DNA from: Ralstonia mannitolilytica
GTDB taxonomy: Bacteria > Pseudomonadota > Gammaproteobacteria > Burkholderiales > Burkholderiaceae
NCBI RefSeq assembly: GCF_905397375.1
Contig: NZ_CAJPVG010000003.1
Coordinates: 1-64,000, forward strand
Direction of reading: 5' to 3'
Length of the DNA: 64,000 bases
Positions 1-8,699 of the stretch are shown in pieces; within the stretch, counting starts at the first letter, position 1, and every line of letters begins with the position of its first letter. Made by a program: the position numbers and the translations under genes. Under the pieces are notes generated by a model. It was not told the origin of the DNA. It saw nothing but the letters and a program-made list of their open reading frames with translations, and did no database searches.

Positions 1-72
1 CGCCAAAAACACCTCGCGCCGCGTGCGCTTGCGGCTCCCCAGACCCTCGGCATCACCGAACGACAGCTGCAT
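1..72 (-). CDS. IS5-family transposase, N-terminal fragment (24 residues in window)
   Basis: The reading frame starts at ATG (72-70) and leaves the window at position 1. The 24 visible residues begin MQLSFGDAEG and end RRTRREVFLA by pattern. They resemble from memory the conserved N-terminus of IS5-group DDE transposases (MQ.SF.DAE...RK.TRREVFLAEM). The catalytic DDE residues are outside the window, so whether the enzyme is intact cannot be judged. Translation runs toward the window edge, away from the neighbouring epimerase gene. The protein would cut and rejoin the element's own ends. Confidence 0.75.
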   Translation of the reverse strand, partial: MQLSFGDAEGLGSRKRTRREVFLA

Positions 73-135
73 CGCACTCACCCCGATCACGGTGAGGCAT
101 TGTCGCGCAATCGGGCGGAGTTGTTCAGACCTTCC
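1..135 (-). mobile_element. IS5-family insertion sequence, transposase-proximal end (truncated by window edge)
   Basis: The first 135 bases are one end of an insertion sequence whose remainder lies outside the window. The outer end read on the minus strand is GGAAGGTCTGAACAACTC (135 down to 118), which resembles the GGAAGGT-type terminal inverted repeats of the IS5 subgroup. A transposase start codon follows 45 bases further in. The four bases directly outside the element are CTAG (136-139), matching the YTAR target that IS5 elements duplicate. The other end and the second target copy cannot be seen, so the assignment rests on the IR, the target and the N-terminal protein sequence. Confidence 0.8.
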
Positions 136-139
136 CTAG
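136..139. repeat. Probable IS5 target-site duplication copy (CTAG)
   Basis: CTAG sits immediately outside the insertion sequence end and fits the YTAR target consensus known for IS5. Read on the minus strand, its TAG is the stop codon of the epimerase gene, so the insertion kept that stop. The partner copy would lie beyond the window edge. Confidence 0.6.
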
Positions 140-1074
140 CGCGCGATCCGCAGGCGGCAGGTAGCCTGCCGTGTCTCGCCAGGGGCGAGCAGATGCAGGC
201 CCTCGCCGTGATGGATCGCGTTGGGCAGGCCCATCCACGGTTCAACGCAGTAGAAGTCAGACGTGGCGTTTTCTGTCCACGTGGTGATGGCGTGCCAGGG
301 CACCGGCGCGCCGTCGACCTCGAAGCGGATGCGGCGGCCAAGCGGCGCTTCGCCGTGCGGCGGAATGACCAGCGTTGCAGCGCCAGCGTCATCGAGCAGG
401 TGATAGCGGTCTTGCAGCGCCGGGTCGTCGAGCTGGTAAGTCCTGCGCCCGGGCTCGGGGCGGTCGAGACTGCCATCGGGCAGTTGGCGTGACAGCCGTG
501 CCGGCGGCATCAACAGCTCGGTCGCGCCGCGCAATGCATGCGGCAGCGCCAAGTAGAAATGATGGCCGGCGTAGAAAGGCATCGGAGCATGCGCGTCGCC
601 CTCGTCCCGATGCTTGACCGAGAAGGTCGCCTCGAGCCCATCATCAATCAGCCGGTACGTCACGCGAAACTCAAAGGCGAACGGATAGCCTTGACGCGTC
701 TCGGGGCTGTCGCGCAGCAGCAGGACGATGTGCGCGTCGCTTGCGTCTTCCACCTCGAACGGCGTGTCGCGTGCGAAGCCGTGTTGCGGCAGGGCGTGAA
801 GTTGCCCGCGCGCGTCGCGCCAGCGGCCGATCTCGCCTGCTACGAAGTGCCGGCCGATGAAGGGAAACAGCAGCGGATTGCCGCCACGGACCTTGGCTGG
901 GTTTGACCAATCGGCCGGCTCCGGCCAGAAGAGAATGTCTTCGCCGCGATGACGCCAGCGCACGAGCCGCCCGCCGGCATCGGGCGCGAGCAGCAGCATG
1001 GAGCCATTGGCGTGCGACTCACCGATGCGGATGAGCGTGCGGTCCTGAAAGCGGGCGGTGGGCAGGTCGTGCAT
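136..1074 (-). CDS. Aldose 1-epimerase / mutarotase family protein
   Basis: A 312-residue protein of the GalM-like superfamily, enzymes that interconvert alpha and beta anomers of free sugars (or hexose phosphates) in the cytoplasm. Features seen: GGNPLLFPFIGRH near residues 65-77, a PQHGFAR segment around His-98 and a YAGHH segment around 171. The family's catalytic acid/base residues include two His and a Glu; CVEPWMG near the C-terminus carries a likely Glu. ATG at 1074 was chosen because the frame upstream is a Gly/Ser-rich antisense of the proline-rich mini-gene. The stop codon lies within the CTAG next to the insertion sequence, so the protein appears complete. The substrate cannot be told from the sequence. 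Confidence 0.85.
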   Translation of the reverse strand: MHDLPTARFQDRTLIRIGESHANGSMLLLAPDAGGRLVRWRHRGEDILFWPEPADWSNPAKVRGGNPLLFPFIGRHFVAGEIGRWRDARGQLHALPQHGFARDTPFEVEDASDAHIVLLLRDSPETRQGYPFAFEFRVTYRLIDDGLEATFSVKHRDEGDAHAPMPFYAGHHFYLALPHALRGATELLMPPARLSRQLPDGSLDRPEPGRRTYQLDDPALQDRYHLLDDAGAATLVIPPHGEAPLGRRIRFEVDGAPVPWHAITTWTENATSDFYCVEPWMGLPNAIHHGEGLHLLAPGETRQATCRLRIAR

Positions 1075-1147
1075 AGGCGGGCGAGGTGGCTTGTTGGCAT
1101 GGGAATCGCGTACTAGATTGTCAATGCGTTTTGCCCGGAGGGAAACC

Positions 1148-1285
1148 ATGTCCGTCAATTGCGTGCTGCCCGCACATACCGTTCCCCCGCCCGACGAGCC
1201 CTCGCCACCGGGCATTCCGCCGGATTTGCCATCGCCCGATGAGCCGCCGCCGCCCGTCGAGCCGCCGGAGATGTTGCGGACGTAA
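1148..1285 (+). CDS. Proline-rich small protein (45 aa), unknown function
   Basis: A 45-codon frame opens at ATG 1148 behind a strong Shine-Dalgarno (GGAGGG about 6 bases upstream). The product starts MSVNCVLPAHTV and is then mostly Pro, Asp/Glu and Ser, with repeating PPDEPSPP, PSPDEPPPP and PVEPPE units, so it should be extended and acidic. There is no signal peptide and only one Cys. It is divergent from the epimerase gene (73-bp gap), and its promoter must lie within that gap or the epimerase 5' end. I do not recognise a family. The RBS and clean codon pattern suggest it is expressed. Confidence 0.55.
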   Translation: MSVNCVLPAHTVPPPDEPSPPGIPPDLPSPDEPPPPVEPPEMLRT

Positions 1286-1388
1286 TCTGCTGTTACCAAT
1301 CGTCACAGCTTTGTGGGAAGCGGTTCGTAAGATAAGCGCCAGTTCTCGCGCAACTGCGCGTTTCTACAACGACGATACGAGCCCAAAC

Positions 1389-1766
1389 ATGTCGATTCTT
1401 CCGCGTCTGACCCTGTGCGCAGTCCTGGCGGCCTCCATGGCCGGTTGTGTCGTGGCGCCGCCGCAGCCCACGCGTACGGTGGTGGTGCGCGAGCCGGTTC
1501 CGGTCGCGGCACCTGCACCGGTGGATCCGCGCGCGCGCTTCGACCAAGTGCAGGGTCGCCTCGCGGAAGAATTCCATCGTATCGACGTTCGCCAATCAGA
1601 GGGCTACATCGATCCGTATCGCGCGGATGGCCTGCGTGACCGCCTGCGCCGCATCCGCCAGGAAGCCAACGACATGGCCAGCCAGCATCGCGGCGGCTTG
1701 TCCGGCGACGAGCAGCGCGCCCTGAATGACGAACTCGGCGCCGTGGCGCACGATATCGGCCGCTAA
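1389..1766 (+). CDS. Small outer-membrane-type lipoprotein, unknown function
   Basis: 125 residues. The N-terminus MSILPRLTLCAVLAASMAGC has a positive start, a hydrophobic core and a lipobox (SMAGC) with the acylated Cys at position 20, so a type II signal peptide is expected. A Pro/Val linker (about 21-45) follows, then a charged helical domain (about 47-125) rich in Arg, Asp and Gln. No catalytic motif is visible. It may be an envelope-anchored helical protein. The start at 1389 is fixed by the signal peptide. A 15-bp hairpin lies 22 bases after the stop codon. Confidence 0.75.
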   Translation: MSILPRLTLCAVLAASMAGCVVAPPQPTRTVVVREPVPVAAPAPVDPRARFDQVQGRLAEEFHRIDVRQSEGYIDPYRADGLRDRLRRIRQEANDMASQHRGGLSGDEQRALNDELGAVAHDIGR

Positions 1767-1787
1767 GCCGCTTTTCCGATCCCTTCA

Positions 1788-1818
1788 TTCGCCGATGTTG
1801 CGTTGCAATATCGGCGAA
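1788..1818. repeat. Perfect-loop hairpin downstream of lipoprotein gene
   Basis: A 14-bp stem (13 Watson-Crick pairs plus one G.T) closes on a 3-base loop GTT (1802-1804): TTCGCCGATGTTGC on the left and GCAATATCGGCGAA on the right. It begins 22 bases after the lipoprotein stop. No T-run follows on the plus strand, so it is not a classical terminator. It could be an mRNA 3'-end stabiliser or a repeat unit. Confidence 0.6.
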
Positions 1819-1936
1819 ATGCATTGTTGCGCCGCGTTGCGTGCGCGGCCCGCGGAAGCTGATACGCTTGCGTTCCTCCTGAACGAGCAAGCCCGACGCC
1901 GGTGTTGCCTCCCGCATCCGGTTCTGGCCTTGTGCC

Positions 1937-3004
<1,068 letters not shown>

Positions 3005-3090
3005 CGATTGCGCCTCCGGTTCCGGCAACCGGATGGGAATTGTCCTATTTTCTGTCTGCATTGCGGCGATAGAAGGGCGGAATGTCGCCT

Positions 3091-3113
3091 GCGGGTAAAA
3101 TGCCCGCTTTTTT
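3091..3113 (+). terminator. Weak intrinsic terminator candidate after dinB
   Basis: GCGGG (3091-3095) can pair with CCCGC (3103-3107) around a 7-base loop and is followed by six T. The 5-bp stem is short. It fits an end point for dinB transcription 87 bases after the stop codon and lies before the permease RBS. Confidence 0.45.
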
Positions 3114-3194
3114 GCATAATCCGCCGCCGCGCGCCACACGTGCGCGACAGTGCATTCCGTCACATTCGGGTGCACGCAGACAGGAGACGCAGTA

Positions 3195-4628
3195 ATGAGT
3201 TTGTTCCGTACCAAGAACGTGGATCACATGATCCGCACCGGCCACAGCGATACCGGCCTGAAGAAAGTCCTCGGTCCGCTGGATCTCACCTTCCTCGGCG
3301 TTGGCGCCATCATTGGCACCGGCATTTTCGTGCTGACGGGCACCGGGGCGCTCACGGCGGGCCCCGCACTGACGCTGTCGTTCATCGTCGCGGCGCTGGC
3401 GTGCGGGTTTGCCGCGCTGTGCTATGCAGAATTCGCCTCGACCATTCCCGTGTCCGGCTCCATTTATACGTACGCCTACGCGACCATGGGCGAACTGGTG
3501 GCCTGGATCATCGGCTGGGACCTGATGCTCGAATACGGCCTGGCCACATCCGCGGTTTCGGTGGGCTGGTCCGGCTATTTCCAGTCGCTGCTGTCAGGCT
3601 TCGGCCTGCATCTGCCGGTGGCGCTCACCGCTGCACCCGGCGCGATTCCGGGCGTGCAGACGCTGTTCAACCTGCCGGCGCTGGTGATCATGCTGCTGAT
3701 CACGACGCTGCTGTCGTTCGGCATTCGCGAATCGGCGCGTGCAAACAACATCATGGTGGCGATCAAGGTGACGGTGGTGCTGCTGTTCATCGCGGTGGGC
3801 GCACGCCATGTGCAGCCGGCCAACTGGCAGCCGTTCATGCCGTTCGGCATGGAAGGCGTATTCGGGGCGGCGGCCATCGTGTTCTTTGCCTTCATCGGCT
3901 TCGATGCCGTGACGTCCGCGGCTGAAGAGGTGCGCAATCCCAAGCGCGACCTGCCCATCGGTATCATCGGCTCGCTGGCGGTCTGCACGATCCTCTACGT
4001 GCTCGTGGCGGCCATCATGACGGGCATCGTGCCGTTCGCGAAGTTTGCAGGCGTGGATCACCCCGTGTCTCTCGCATTGCAGGTGGCGGGCGAAACCTGG
4101 GTGGCGGGGTTTGTCGATCTTGGCGCCATCATCGGCATGACGACCGTGATCCTGGTGATGGCCTACGGCCAGACGCGCATCATCTTCGCCATGTCGCGCG
4201 ATGGTCTGCTGCCCAAGCGTCTGTCGCACATTCATCCGCGCTATTCGACGCCGTTCCTGAATACGTGGGTGGTCGGCATCGTGTTCGCGGTGATTGCCGC
4301 CTTTGTGCCGCTGAACGTGCTGGCAGAGCTGATCAACATCGGCACGCTCGCCGCGTTCTCCCTGATCGCCGTGGCCGTGCTGGTGCTGCGCCGTACGCGT
4401 CCGGACCTGCATCGCGGCTTCCGCTGCCCTGGGGTGCCGGTGGTGCCGTTGCTGGCGATCGGCATGTGCCTGTTCCTGATGAGCCATCTGCAGGCCGTGA
4501 CGTGGATTGCCTTCGGGGTGTGGGTCGTCATCGGCCTGCTCGTGTACTTCGGGTATGCCCGCCACCGTTCGCTGCTGCATGTGTCGGAGCAAGGTGGTGG
4601 TGCACCGGCCTCCGAGACGGTGCACTGA
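3195..4628 (+). CDS. APC-family amino acid permease
   Basis: 477 residues, inner-membrane transporter of the amino acid-polyamine-organocation superfamily. The family's first-helix signature GVGAIIGTGIFVLTG (residues about 35-49) is clear. About twelve hydrophobic segments follow, along with ARANNIMVAIKV and the conserved FFAFIGFDAVTSAAEEVRNP loop. This resembles the cationic/neutral amino acid branch (YhdG/CAT-like); the substrate is not determinable. The ATG at 3195 has AGGAGA 8 bases upstream; the longer frame starting at 3150 lacks a site. It is monocistronic, with a GC-rich 12-bp hairpin (4650-4683) after the stop. Confidence 0.88.
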   Translation: MSLFRTKNVDHMIRTGHSDTGLKKVLGPLDLTFLGVGAIIGTGIFVLTGTGALTAGPALTLSFIVAALACGFAALCYAEFASTIPVSGSIYTYAYATMGELVAWIIGWDLMLEYGLATSAVSVGWSGYFQSLLSGFGLHLPVALTAAPGAIPGVQTLFNLPALVIMLLITTLLSFGIRESARANNIMVAIKVTVVLLFIAVGARHVQPANWQPFMPFGMEGVFGAAAIVFFAFIGFDAVTSAAEEVRNPKRDLPIGIIGSLAVCTILYVLVAAIMTGIVPFAKFAGVDHPVSLALQVAGETWVAGFVDLGAIIGMTTVILVMAYGQTRIIFAMSRDGLLPKRLSHIHPRYSTPFLNTWVVGIVFAVIAAFVPLNVLAELINIGTLAAFSLIAVAVLVLRRTRPDLHRGFRCPGVPVVPLLAIGMCLFLMSHLQAVTWIAFGVWVVIGLLVYFGYARHRSLLHVSEQGGGAPASETVH

Positions 4629-4649
4629 CTTCTGCGCCAAAAGGGCGCC

Positions 4650-4683
4650 GCGGCGTGGAGCGCCTGCACAGGCTCCACGCCGC
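4650..4683. repeat. 12-bp inverted repeat after the permease gene
   Basis: GCGGCGTGGAGC (4650-4661) and GCTCCACGCCGC (4672-4683) form a perfect stem with a 10-base loop, 22 bases after the permease stop codon. There is no T-run, so a factor-dependent end or mRNA-protecting hairpin is more likely than a simple intrinsic terminator. The rest of 4684-5179 shows no convincing gene. It becomes less GC-rich near 4880-4960. Confidence 0.6.
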
Positions 4684-5179
4684 CTGCATCGCCGGATGCG
4701 CCGGCCATCCATTCCCTCACAGCATAGGGTGGCGGACGCGCCCGGCGCACGCATCGAAACACGTCGATGCGGCTCCCAGGGTATTTCGTTGCATCCCGTG
4801 AAATTTCGGTGGTGTCGCCGGCCTGACGACATGACGATGTCGTAAAACCTGCAACTGGGAGCGCCGAGCGTTCCACCAGCAGACTGCATGCAATGGATTT
4901 TGTGATTGCGACTTTGCTTTGCAGTGCCGTCTTGGCCCCGACAAAAAAGCATAACGGCGCAGGTGCCCCGCGAGCCCTGATGCCGCCTGGGGTCGCCCCC
5001 TGTGAGGCTCGCCAGGATGCCACGAACGCGCAAACGGTGCTCGCACGCGCGTCCCAAGCTGTGGTTAAAATGATCTGTGCAGCCAGACAAATGTCTGACG
5101 AAACCCTGCCGGCCCCCCCGCACGGTTTCCACGCAACAGCGTGTGCGTTGTTGTCCATTGCAATCGGAGGGCTTTGACG

Positions 5180-5470
5180 ATGGAAATCAAGTTCGAAAAG
5201 AAAGAGGCGTACGACATCAACAATGAAGGCCTGCTGTTCGACGCGCTCGTCGACGGCGAAAAGGTGACTTGCGTGGCAACGCGCGAGGCGCTTTGGGAAG
5301 GCCTGGAAGGTGATCAGGTGTTGTCGCTTCAGGCGGCCTTCGAGGCCGGCCAAGAGCGGATTCAGGATGCTGCCCGTGTGCTCATCGCCGATGGCGTACA
5401 GCGCGCCAACGGGCTGACCGATTTGCCGCAGCCGGTCGTGGTCAAGCGCGTGCATGTTGCCGTGGCGTGA
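5180..5470 (+). CDS. DUF1488 domain protein
   Basis: 96 residues. The segment MEIKFEKKEAYDINNEG, then LLFDALVDGEKVTCVATREAL, fits the DUF1488 pattern (F...Y......F.ALVDG..V.C..S.EAL) as I recall it. These are small cytoplasmic proteins of unknown role common in Burkholderiaceae. ATG 5180 follows GGAGG with 8-base spacing. The gene is single and ends 76 bases before a strong intrinsic terminator (5547-5571). The long upstream space (from 4629) suggests it has its own promoter, but none is distinct. Confidence 0.75.
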   Translation: MEIKFEKKEAYDINNEGLLFDALVDGEKVTCVATREALWEGLEGDQVLSLQAAFEAGQERIQDAARVLIADGVQRANGLTDLPQPVVVKRVHVAVA

Positions 5471-5546
5471 GTCCGATCGATTGCCTCGATAGACATCGGC
5501 ATGACCGATGTCCCCACGGTGGACATCGCCTCCGCCGTCAAACCAA

Positions 5547-5571
5547 AGCCGGCCCGCGTGGCCGGCTTTTT
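5547..5571 (+). terminator. Intrinsic terminator after DUF1488 gene
   Basis: AGCCGGCC (5547-5554) pairs with GGCCGGCT (5560-5567) around CGCGT and is followed by a T-run (5567-5571). This is a strong stem with a T tract, and it separates the DUF1488 gene from the hpa operon. Confidence 0.85.
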
Positions 5572-5592
5572 CATGGCGCGCATTTTCCCGGG

Positions 5593-5633
5593 TTGACATC
5601 GCGCCAATCCGCTCACATGATTAACATGTTAAT
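5593..5633 (+). promoter_or_regulatory. hpa operon promoter with overlapping palindromic operator (candidate HpaR site)
   Basis: A -35 hexamer TTGACA (5593-5598) is followed after 17 bases by CATGAT (5616-5621), a moderate -10. The perfect 14-bp palindrome ATTAACATGTTAAT (5620-5633) overlaps the -10 end and the expected start site. That placement is typical of repression, and MarR-family dimers bind such AT-rich dyads. The regulator is inferred to be HpaR, encoded at 11597-12061. The GTG of hpaG1 lies 23 bases after the palindrome. Confidence 0.65.
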
Positions 5634-5656
5634 AATATGGGGCGCTGGAGGCGGAT

Positions 5657-6415
5657 GTGCGGCGAGGCAAGGTGAGGTTGTCAGACGGCCGGCAGCAGGA
5701 CTGGGTGCAGGCCGACGGCACGCAGCCGGCCAGGGGTCCGGGGCCAGTGCAATGGCTGCCGCCGGTCGACGGCGCGGTGGTCGGCACGCTGCTCAACTTT
5801 CGCGGTGAGTTGGAGGCGCTGGGCGACGCGCTCGCCGAGCCGCCATATCAGGCGCCTCCCAACGCGCCGGTGCTGTATCTCAAGCCCGCCAATACACGCG
5901 TTGGCCATAACCAGTATGTCGTGCTGCCGCCTGATGTCGACGGCATCTGGGTCGGCGCATGCCTTGGCGTGGTCATCGGCCGGACAGCCACACGCGTGCG
6001 CGTGCCGCACGCTGCCGAGTGCATTGCCGGCTATACCATCGTCAACGACCTGACGGTGCCGCACGCAAGTTATTACCGGCCGCCGGTCCGGCACAAATGC
6101 CGGGATGGCTTCTGCCCGATCGGGCCGTGGGTGGTGGACCGCGAAGACCTGCCGGATGCCGACGCGCTGGACATCACCGTGCGGATCAACGGCGAGATCG
6201 CACAGCGCGCGAACACGTCGACGCTCGTGCGGCCCATCGCGCAACTGCTCGCCGACGTGACGGCGTTCATGACGCTGGAAGCCGGCGATGTGCTGCTCGC
6301 GGGCATCCCCGAGAACCCGCCGCTGGCGCGCGCCGGTGATCGGATCGATGTCGGCATCGCACACATCGGCACGCTGACGACACATCTCCTGCGGCAGGCG
6401 GAGGCGGTCCAATGA
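5657..6415 (+). CDS. hpaG1: 4-hydroxyphenylacetate degradation bifunctional isomerase/decarboxylase, subunit/domain 1
   Basis: 252 residues, FAH-fold enzyme. HpaG1/HpaG2 decarboxylate 5-oxopent-3-ene-1,2,5-tricarboxylate and isomerise the resulting 2-hydroxyhepta-2,4-dienedioate in the homoprotocatechuate pathway. In E. coli the two halves are fused (HpcE/HpaG); here they are separate genes overlapping by 4 bases. Seen: LYLKPANTRVGHNQYVVLP, the metal-binding-type VGACLGVVIGR segment, AGYTIVNDLTVPH and DVLLAGIPE. GTG 5657 is used because the ATG at 5655 hits a stop after six codons; GGAGG lies 5 bases upstream. First gene of the operon. Confidence 0.88.
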   Translation: MRRGKVRLSDGRQQDWVQADGTQPARGPGPVQWLPPVDGAVVGTLLNFRGELEALGDALAEPPYQAPPNAPVLYLKPANTRVGHNQYVVLPPDVDGIWVGACLGVVIGRTATRVRVPHAAECIAGYTIVNDLTVPHASYYRPPVRHKCRDGFCPIGPWVVDREDLPDADALDITVRINGEIAQRANTSTLVRPIAQLLADVTAFMTLEAGDVLLAGIPENPPLARAGDRIDVGIAHIGTLTTHLLRQAEAVQ

Positions 6416-7179
6416 AACACGCCCGCATTGCGTATGACGGAGCAGTCCACCACGCGGGAGCCGTCCCCGGGGACGACACCCGCCTGCGGCTGAGCGACGG
6501 GCGCGTGCTGCGCGAAACAGAAGTCGTTTGGCTGCCGCCCATTGAACCGCGCACCATCTTTGCGCTGGGTCTGAACTATGCCGATCACGCCAAGGAACTC
6601 GCCTTCAAGGCGCCCGCCGAGCCGCTCGCGTTCCTGAAAGGCTCCAATACGTTGATCGGCCACCGTGCGCATACCGTGCGTCCGGCCGGCGTCGCATTCA
6701 TGCACTACGAGTGCGAACTCGTGGTCGTCATCGGCAAGGCCGCGCGCAACGTGCCGCGGGAGCACGCGTACGAATATGTCGCCGGCTATACCGTGGCCAA
6801 CGACTACGCCATCCGCGATTACCTCGAAAACTATTACCGCCCGAACCTGCGCGTGAAGAGCCGCGACACCTGCACGCCCCTCGGCCCGTGGCTCGTCGAC
6901 CGCGACGATGTGCCCGACCCGATGAACCTCGCGCTGCGCACGACCGTCAACGGCCGCGTCACGCAGCAAGGCAGCACGCGCGACATGATATTCGACATCC
7001 CGGCGCTGATCGCGTGGTTCTCGAGTTTCATGACATTGGGCGCGGGCGACATGATCCTGACCGGTACGCCGGAGGGCCTGGCCGATACGCAGCCGGGCGA
7101 TGAAGTCGTCACCGAGATCGAAGGCATTGGGCGATTGGTCAGCACCATCGTCGCTGAACAGAGCAAGGAGACCGCATGA
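6412..7179 (+). CDS. hpaG2: 4-hydroxyphenylacetate degradation bifunctional isomerase/decarboxylase, subunit/domain 2
   Basis: 255 residues, a second FAH-fold protein homologous to HpaG1. ALGLNYADHAKEL, EPLAFLKGSNTLIGH, YECELVVVIGK (metal ligands Glu/Glu typical of the fold), VAGYTVANDYAIRD and GDMILTGTPEGL are all present. With HpaG1 it should form the decarboxylase/isomerase that turns the ring-cleavage product into 2-oxohept-4-ene-1,7-dioate's precursor. It overlaps hpaG1 by ATGA and hpaE by ATGA, indicating translational coupling. Confidence 0.9.
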   Translation: MKHARIAYDGAVHHAGAVPGDDTRLRLSDGRVLRETEVVWLPPIEPRTIFALGLNYADHAKELAFKAPAEPLAFLKGSNTLIGHRAHTVRPAGVAFMHYECELVVVIGKAARNVPREHAYEYVAGYTVANDYAIRDYLENYYRPNLRVKSRDTCTPLGPWLVDRDDVPDPMNLALRTTVNGRVTQQGSTRDMIFDIPALIAWFSSFMTLGAGDMILTGTPEGLADTQPGDEVVTEIEGIGRLVSTIVAEQSKETA

Positions 7180-8657
7180 CTGCCATCAGCATGGACCCCG
7201 TCAAACATTGGATCGACGGCAGGCAGGTCGACAGCGCCGAGCGGTTCGTCACGACCAACCCGGCCACGGGGGAGGCCGTCGCCGAGGTGGCTTCCGGCGG
7301 CGAGGCGGAAATCCACGCGGCCGTGGCAGCGGCGAAGGCGGCGTTTCCGGCCTGGGCGAACACGCCCGCCAAGCAGCGCGCCAGGCTGATGCGCCGGTTG
7401 GGCGAACTGATCGAGCAGAACGTGCCGCAGCTGTCGGCACTGGAAACGATGGATACCGGCCTGCCGATCGCGCAGACGCGCAAGCAGCTCATTCCACGCG
7501 CTTCCGAGAACTTCCATTTCTTTGCGGAGGTCTGCACGCAGGTCAACGGCAGGACGTATCCGGTGGACGACCAGATGCTGAACTACACGCTGTACCAGCC
7601 GGTGGGCGTGTGCGCGTTGATCTCGCCCTGGAACGTGCCATTCATGACGGCCACCTGGAAGGTCGCGCCGTGTCTGGCGCTGGGCAATACGGCGGTGCTG
7701 AAGATGTCGGAGCTCTCGCCGCTGACGGCGGACCAGCTTGGCCGCCTGGCGCTGGAGGCGGGCATTCCGCCGGGTGTGCTGAACGTGGTGCAGGGTTATG
7801 GTGCCACGGCGGGCGATGCCCTGGTGCGCCACCCCGGTGTGCGCGTGGTGTCCTTCACGGGCGGAACCGTCACCGGCAAACGCATCATGGAGCGCGCCGG
7901 GCTGAAGAAGTTCTCGATGGAACTGGGCGGCAAATCGCCGGTGCTGATCTTTGACGATGCGGATCTGGACCGGGCGCTGGACGCGTCGCTCTTCACGATC
8001 TTTTCGATCAACGGCGAGCGCTGCACGGCCGGCTCGCGCATCTTCGTGCAGGAAACGGTCTACGACGATTTCGTCGGCAAGTTTGCCGAGCGTGCCAAGC
8101 GGCTGATCGTGGGAGACCCGGCCGACGAGCAGACCAACGTCGGTTCGATGATCACGCGCGCGCATTGGGAGAAGGTGACCGGCTACATCCGCCTCGGCGA
8201 GCAGGAAGGCGCGAGGATCCTGGCCGGCGGCCCGGACAAGCCCGCCGGCCTGCCCGCGCATCTGCAGCATGGCAACTTCGTCGCCCCGACGGTGCTGGCC
8301 GATGTCGACAACCGCATGCGCGTGGCGCAGGAAGAGATTTTTGGCCCCGTGGCGTGCCTCATCCCGTTCAAGGACGAAGCCGACGGCCTCAGGCTCGCCA
8401 ACGACGTGGAGTACGGCCTGGCGTCGTACATCTGGACGCAGGACGTGGGCAAGGTGCACCGGCTGGCGCGCGGCATTGAGGCAGGCATGGTCTTCGTCAA
8501 CAGTCAAAACGTGCGCGACCTGCGACAGCCGTTTGGCGGCGTGAAGGCATCCGGCACCGGACGCGAGGGCGGCGAGTGCAGTCTCGAAGTGTTTGCCGAA
8601 ATCAAGAACGTCTGCATCTCGATGGGCAGCCACCACATCCCGCGCTGGGGCGTCTGA
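7176..8657 (+). CDS. hpaE: 5-carboxymethyl-2-hydroxymuconate semialdehyde dehydrogenase
   Basis: 493 residues, NAD-dependent aldehyde dehydrogenase. It oxidises the semialdehyde released by HpaD ring cleavage to 5-carboxymethyl-2-hydroxymuconate. Family motifs: SPWNVPFMTATWKVAPCLA (cofactor and Asn region), SFTGGTVTGKRIME, MELGGKSPVLIFDDAD (catalytic Glu), and NGERCTAGSR with the catalytic Cys. The C-terminal FGGVKASGTGREGG is typical of the group. It starts at the ATG overlapping the hpaG2 stop. A 42-bp gap containing AAGGAGA follows before hpaD. Context fixes the substrate better than sequence alone. Confidence 0.92.
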   Translation: MTAISMDPVKHWIDGRQVDSAERFVTTNPATGEAVAEVASGGEAEIHAAVAAAKAAFPAWANTPAKQRARLMRRLGELIEQNVPQLSALETMDTGLPIAQTRKQLIPRASENFHFFAEVCTQVNGRTYPVDDQMLNYTLYQPVGVCALISPWNVPFMTATWKVAPCLALGNTAVLKMSELSPLTADQLGRLALEAGIPPGVLNVVQGYGATAGDALVRHPGVRVVSFTGGTVTGKRIMERAGLKKFSMELGGKSPVLIFDDADLDRALDASLFTIFSINGERCTAGSRIFVQETVYDDFVGKFAERAKRLIVGDPADEQTNVGSMITRAHWEKVTGYIRLGEQEGARILAGGPDKPAGLPAHLQHGNFVAPTVLADVDNRMRVAQEEIFGPVACLIPFKDEADGLRLANDVEYGLASYIWTQDVGKVHRLARGIEAGMVFVNSQNVRDLRQPFGGVKASGTGREGGECSLEVFAEIKNVCISMGSHHIPRWGV

Positions 8658-8699
8658 CGCATCAGCCGACCAACCAAGAGAAGGGCGCAAGGAGACACC

